Source: Trachelipus rathkii (Eukaryota; Arthropoda; Malacostraca; Isopoda; Trachelipodidae). From it: a stretch of 21,360 bases of DNA. A program made the translations under genes and the position numbers. The notes beneath the pieces are model-generated. The model saw only the letters and a program-made list of their open reading frames with translations. It was not told where the DNA came from and searched no databases. Of the stretch, positions 18,016 to 21,360 are shown one piece after another (within the stretch, counting starts at the first letter, position 1; every line of letters begins with the position of its first letter). The DNA is taken from positions 7,501 to 28,860 of the forward strand of contig JABUQX010022829.1 in NCBI GenBank assembly GCA_015478945.1. The letters are read 5' to 3'.

Positions 18016-18137
18016 AAGAAAACATATTGCGAAGCAACAGAACTGTGCATTTATATTATGCAAGATCCATTCATGGTTATCACCTCTAATGATCTCTGGC
18101 TCTTATATTGGAAAAACTATAATGTAAATATTGGAAT
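18016..18137 (+). pseudogene. Candidate decayed coding fragment, right copy
   Basis: Partner of the minus-strand fragment at 8169-8354. The plus strand reads HKKTYCEATELCIYIMQDPF, then MVITSNDLWLLYW, before running into the (AT)n tract at 18138. TYCE and CIYI are in register with the left copy. No recognised domain. Confidence 0.22.
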
Positions 18138-18277
18138 ATATAGTTATTATATATATTATATATTTATTTATATATATATATATATACTATTAACTATATA
18201 TCTATATATATATATATATAAATATATATATACTATATTACTATATTATATATCTTATATATAATATTAATAATCAT
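18138..18277. repeat. (AT)n microsatellite tract, right arm
   Basis: Mirror partner of 7997-8130, outside the hAT-like end at 18278. Confidence 0.9.
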
Positions 18278-18540
18278 TAGAGGTGCCCGAATTTCTGCCA
18301 TTTTCCTTCGGTTCCTCGGCCGGACGCGGAATTACTGAAGCTTACTTCTGAGAAAAAAGATTGCTGGCAATAAATTTAATTTATATAACAAATGTCGATA
18401 TACCCCTTGTGTGGCATTGCATCTTACACCGTGCATTTTACATACCTATTAAGTATAATACAATAAACGTTTTCTCATATACCGATCAAAGATTGATTGA
18501 TAAGGAATATTCTCATTAAAATTCATAATTTTCATCTTCC
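18278..18540 (+). mobile_element. hAT-like end, right arm copy
   Basis: It begins TAGAGGTGCCCGAATTTCTG and continues with CGGTTCCTCGGCCGG, matching the minus-strand end at 7996. Inside, GTGTGGCATTGCATCTTACA mirrors the CACAGGCTGTACTGAATGCT area near 7840. The other end of this copy would lie beyond the window if it matches the 4092 end of the left copy. Confidence 0.5.
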
Positions 18541-18544
18541 AAAA

Positions 18545-18870
18545 ATTATATATATATAATATATATATATTTATATTATATAAAAATATTATATATATAT
18601 AGTAACTATAATATATATATATATTAATATACTAATATATTATATATTATGTAATCTATATATAATATAAAAGCCATCATATATTTTTAAACCACTAAAC
18701 TACATATACAAGGATATAAGGTAAGACATTTCTTTTAAATACTTTCCATTTATACTATGATATATATATAAATATATATATATAAATATATTATATATAT
18801 AGTTACTATATATATATATATATATTATATATATATATATATATACTTATAGAATTATATATATATCTTA
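18545..18870. repeat. Two (AT)n tracts with a short unique spacer, right arm
   Basis: TA-rich tracts at about 18545-18670 and 18758-18870, separated by about 90 bp of unique sequence, the same layout as 7395-7725 in the left arm. Confidence 0.9.
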
Positions 18871-18873
18871 TAT

Positions 18874-19017
18874 GTATCGGATGTCAAATTTTGAGGACGT
18901 GAGATTTTCTAACATCCACGGGCGCGGATGTTGTCAATGTACATGTCAGATTTTTTACATCCGCGGATGCGGATAGTTATGTAACGATCCGCGTCGGATG
19001 CGAATGTCCGCACAAAT
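18874..19017 (+). mobile_element. GCGGATG-motif patch, right copy
   Basis: Contains TATCGGATGTCAAATTTT, ACATCCACGGGCGCGGATG, ACATCCGCGGATGCGGATAG and GATCCGCGTCGGATGCGAAT. This is the better-preserved copy of 7255-7394. Its dense CATCCGC/GCGGATG words in both orientations fit transposon subterminal repeats. Confidence 0.45.
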
Positions 19018-19098
19018 GGATATAATATATAATATTATATATATATATATATAATATATATATATAATATATATTACTATATAATCGTATATTTATAA
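19018..19098. repeat. (AT)n microsatellite tract, right arm
   Basis: Mirror partner of 7159-7252, followed by an AGAGAGAGA run as the left copy is preceded by CTCTCTCTC. Confidence 0.9.
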
Positions 19099-19459
19099 GA
19101 AGAGAGAGAAGTTTTGACCTTTCAATGAAGCTGAAAGTTTCCAGGATGCGGGAGAAGACCAAACTCGCTTTGCATTCCACCATCCACTTTCTTCTCGCAA
19201 CCGTTTTTATGATGGTAAACTTATGCCTTAAAAATAAGTAGTTTCTATCTGCTTCTCACCATAAGTCGCATACGCTTCTCATCGTAAATGAGACCAGCTG
19301 AGCTAAATAATTGTTCCCCCTGCAACACTGCAACAACATAATTATCTTGAATTACTTTATAAATTTAAAACAAAATCAGCTTATTACAAATATAATAAAA
19401 AAGATAAAATTATATTAAAAAAAAACATAACTTTATTTTAAGGGGTGATGGAAACTGCA
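19099..19459. other. Interior of the GCGGATG-bracketed segment, right copy
   Basis: Mirrors 6806-7158. The best-conserved piece is GACCAAACTCGCTTTGCATT at about 19158. Two similar words occur in direct orientation at about 19246-19285 (GCTTCTCACCATAAGTCGCA and CGCTTCTCATCGTAAATGAG). No gene is visible. Confidence 0.5.
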
Positions 19460-19700
19460 AAATATATATATATATATATATTATTATATATCTATTATCC
19501 ATACTATATATATACCTATAGTATATTTACTATATTAACTAATTATAGTATATATAATATATATATATATAGTATATATTATATTTATAATATATATATA
19601 TATATCTAGTATATTATTATATATATATATATATATATATATATCTTCTATATATAACTATTATATAAATTATTATATATGTATTATATATATAATATAG
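19460..19700. repeat. (AT)n microsatellite block, right arm
   Basis: Mirror partner of 6593-6805. Confidence 0.92.
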
Positions 19701-19702
19701 TA

Positions 19703-19836
19703 TCACATCTGCCTCCTCAATGACAAAAGTGGGATGCAGGATGTTCGTTGAAGTTGCTGCGATATAGCGGATGCGGATGTTTCGAAGAGATCTGGCTCCT
19801 GAGCCGGATATGCGGAATGCGGATGTTACATACATG
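19703..19836 (-). mobile_element. GCGGATG-motif patch, second right copy
   Basis: Contains AGCGGATGCGGATGTTTC and GCGGAATGCGGATGTTACAT, the better-preserved partner of 6448-6592. With 18874-19017 it brackets a segment of about 0.96 kb. Confidence 0.42.
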
Positions 19837-19839
19837 CTC

Positions 19840-19938
19840 ATATATATTATTTATAATTTATACTACTATATATACATATATATCATATATATTTATATAT
19901 ATTATATAATACTATAATATATTTATTATATATATACT
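19840..19938. repeat. (AT)n microsatellite tract, right arm
   Basis: Mirror partner of 6360-6446. It runs into the donor-like site at 19941-19936 (minus strand). Confidence 0.9.
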
Positions 19939-19941
19939 TAC

Positions 19942-19971
19942 CAGTTCATCAACCGCTTCACGGGCAGGACC
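19942..19971 (-). pseudogene. Candidate 30-nt micro-exon with strong splice consensus, right copy
   Basis: On the minus strand, CTTGAAGCAG precedes 19971, 30 nt follow, then GTAAGTATATA begins at 19941. The 30 nt translate as GPAREAVDEL in one frame. The mirrored left copy at 6326-6354 keeps most of the exon and the acceptor but has lost the donor. Micro-exons exist in animal genes, but a match this short can arise by chance, so the evidence rests on the conservation of the block in both arms. The pyrimidine-rich stretch upstream (about 20010-20160, minus) also has an acceptor-like CTTTCTTTCAG at about 20145. Confidence 0.3.
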
Positions 19972-20295
19972 CTGCTTCAAGGAGGGGCAAAAAATAAAAC
20001 AGAAAAACCCCAAATTGGCAAACTAACGCAAATTTCTCCAGGTGACGCGCAGAAGGGCTTTAAAGACGACGGAGATTTATAATTACAGTTTTGACAAACA
20101 AGAGGAAAGGCAATGAAGGTTCCACAGAACAGAAGTAACTGAAAAGAAAGAGGCACCACAACGAATAAGTCTGGGGTTTTCAGTGCTCACGCAAAATTCA
20201 TTGGCGAGAGCAATGGCACTCTTTGTCGTTACAGTGAATCGACGCATACACCAAACCTCTTCTGTACTGCCTACTACTATTATCACTTTCTTAAC

Positions 20296-20454
20296 TCAAT
20301 TCTTTGCATATTCCTTCAGGATCCATGTTTCTACTTCAATCTTTCTACTTATTTCACTTGGAAAATAAAGGTCACGCTTTATCTTGGGTCTACTCATGTA
20401 CTTATTCAAACAATTCATCTTCGGTTTTTGGTATCCTGATCTCAGATTGACTCC
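20296..20454 (-). pseudogene. Candidate decayed coding fragment, right copy
   Basis: An open stretch of 52 codons on the minus strand reads GVNLRSGYQKPKMN, then NKYMSRPKIKRDLYFPSEIS, RKIEVETWILKEYAKN and a stop. Composition is protein-like and unlike the surrounding AT-rich filler. The left arm at about 5880-5950 matches at DNA level (CCAAGATATACAAACTGAC, TTTATTTTTTCCAAATG) but is frameshifted. Just upstream on the same strand, another frame (20596-20402) is open for 64 codons with TVKEDREGRVLDYESKRR, so a single ancestral frame may be split by an indel. The family is not recognised. Confidence 0.3.
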
Positions 20455-20599
20455 TTACTCTCCTCTTTGATTCATAATCTAAAACTCTGCCTTCTCGGTC
20501 TTCTTTAACAGTCTGAACTCTACTTGTCATCCTCAGAGTTTTAGCGGTACTGCTGGAGGAGTTCCTCGAAATGCTGGAGAAATAATTGATGATCATATA

Positions 20600-21180
20600 T
20601 TGATTTGCTTTAATTATAGTTTCCGTACCATGAGAAATGTTTGAAAAACCCTTAGATTTTTTTCAAGTGATTTGGAAATTTAATTAGCAATCTAAGCTGT
20701 GAATGTTTGATTGTTCTAACAATAAAGAGCTTGCAGTATTTCATTAGTTTTGAATGTTCTGATTGTTCTAATCAACTAATATTACTTCGCGAAGAAACTT
20801 TCAAACACTCAATTCTTTTCAGAGATCAGATAATGCAGTTCCATTTTGGTATTAACATCTTTGAATTGGGTCAGTCCTCGTTTGTTTAGGCAACATGTGG
20901 ATCCAAGTCTCTTTGTGATTTCCTTTTAGGTTTCATACAGGCGTTTAAACTGTGACAAAATGAATTGATTAATGTCGTAAAATTTCCTACATTCCTTATT
21001 AGATCACCTTACGTGTTTTTTTTGAGAAAATAAGGAATTCTTACATAAAGTTGAAGCTTTGTCGATAAACCAGAGCAAACTTGTGTCATCTGCTATATTA
21101 TTTTAAATATTGCAATCCCCATAAAAGTTTATTGTGACTTATAGGGAATTTATTTTGTTTTGAGAATTTTCCAAATTCAT
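20600..21180. other. AT-rich non-coding stretch, right arm
   Basis: Mirror of 5156-5736. Contains the repeated word GATTGTTCTAA at about 20710 and 20760. A 60-codon plus-strand frame here is not kept in the left arm. No gene is called. Confidence 0.5.
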
Positions 21181-21190
21181 ACTTTTTCAG

Positions 21191-21247
21191 TACCATAGGG
21201 ATATACTATGGAAGTGAAGAATCCGGTGGGAAGGACGTGGCAATGGA
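21191..21247 (+). pseudogene. Candidate 57-nt exon with acceptor and donor consensus (right copy)
   Basis: The plus strand shows CATACTTTTTCAG up to 21190, 57 bp of candidate exon, then GTAAGTACACAG at 21248. One frame (second base onward) is open and reads TIGIYYGSEESGGKDVAME. The donor and the AAGGACG core are shared with the left-arm partner. The family is not recognised. This could be an exon of a gene carried in the duplicated segment. It lies in outward orientation, opposite to the hAT remnants at the centre, so it would be a separate transcription unit. Confidence 0.3.
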
Positions 21248-21360
21248 GTAAGTACACAGCTCATTTTTTCATACTCGCAGCGCTATGGCCCGTAGCAGTT
21301 CCAGAAATAAAGTTGCTCGAATATAATATTTCTAGCTTGTCGATGCATCCATGTAAGTCA

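Larger units (their letters stand above)
13279..21360 (-). repeat. Right arm of the giant palindrome, cut by the window edge
   Basis: This is the reverse-complement partner of 4985-13128, carrying the same ordered series of elements, microsatellites and remnant exons. Similarity is visible throughout but uneven: three blocks are identical over 371, 152 and 53 bp, while intervening sequence has many mismatches and small indels. The arm is still matching at the last base of the window, so its true outer end is not seen. Confidence 0.93.

Overview
The window looks like repeat-dense, AT-rich intergenic DNA from a eukaryote. An arthropod fits best, possibly a decapod crustacean, but this is a low-confidence guess. 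The reasons are: no long open frame on either strand; very long (AT)n microsatellites; a decayed non-LTR retrotransposon whose tail resembles LINE proteins common in arthropods and molluscs; hAT-type DNA transposon ends; and fragments of a hAT-type transposase with apparent introns. I see no intact host gene, rRNA, tRNA or CRISPR array.

Left flank, 1-4985. From left to right it holds a hAT-like terminus rich in CCGAATA motifs (190-306), an (AT)n tract, a small unique island, and an element of about 0.9 kb with inverted ends (797-1671) carrying a G-rich island. Then come two copies of the same LINE joined head to head (minus copy about 1783-3075, plus copy about 3076-3812). More (AT)n and a second hAT-like end at 4092 follow. 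The minus LINE copy keeps a readable YADD reverse transcriptase motif, and the two LINE tails form an inverted repeat of about 0.75 kb around a loop of about 0.54 kb.

Main structure, about 4985 to the window end at 21360. This is one enormous imperfect palindrome. Everything from about 4985 to 13128 recurs in reverse complement, in the same order, from 13279 to 21360, around a spacer of about 150 bp centred near 13204. Mirrored pairs include a hAT-like end (7996/18278), patches of GCGGATG-type motifs, almost every (AT)n tract, a 2.2-kb element with CAGGGT ends (10131-12332/14061-16213), and hAT transposase remnants that converge on the centre.

Identity between the arms is patchy. Blocks of 371, 152 and 53 bp look identical with no gaps, and they end abruptly in stretches full of substitutions and small indels. 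Two explanations are live. One is a real inverted duplication of transposon DNA, partly homogenised by arm-to-arm gene conversion. The other is a fold-back (template plus complement) sequencing or amplification chimera that was only partly polished. The sequence alone cannot settle this.

Several short open stretches within the arms look like decayed exons of unrecognised proteins, some with good splice-site consensus. They are listed with low confidence. Nothing here assembles into a working pathway; the window reads as layered transposon wreckage arranged as nested inverted repeats.
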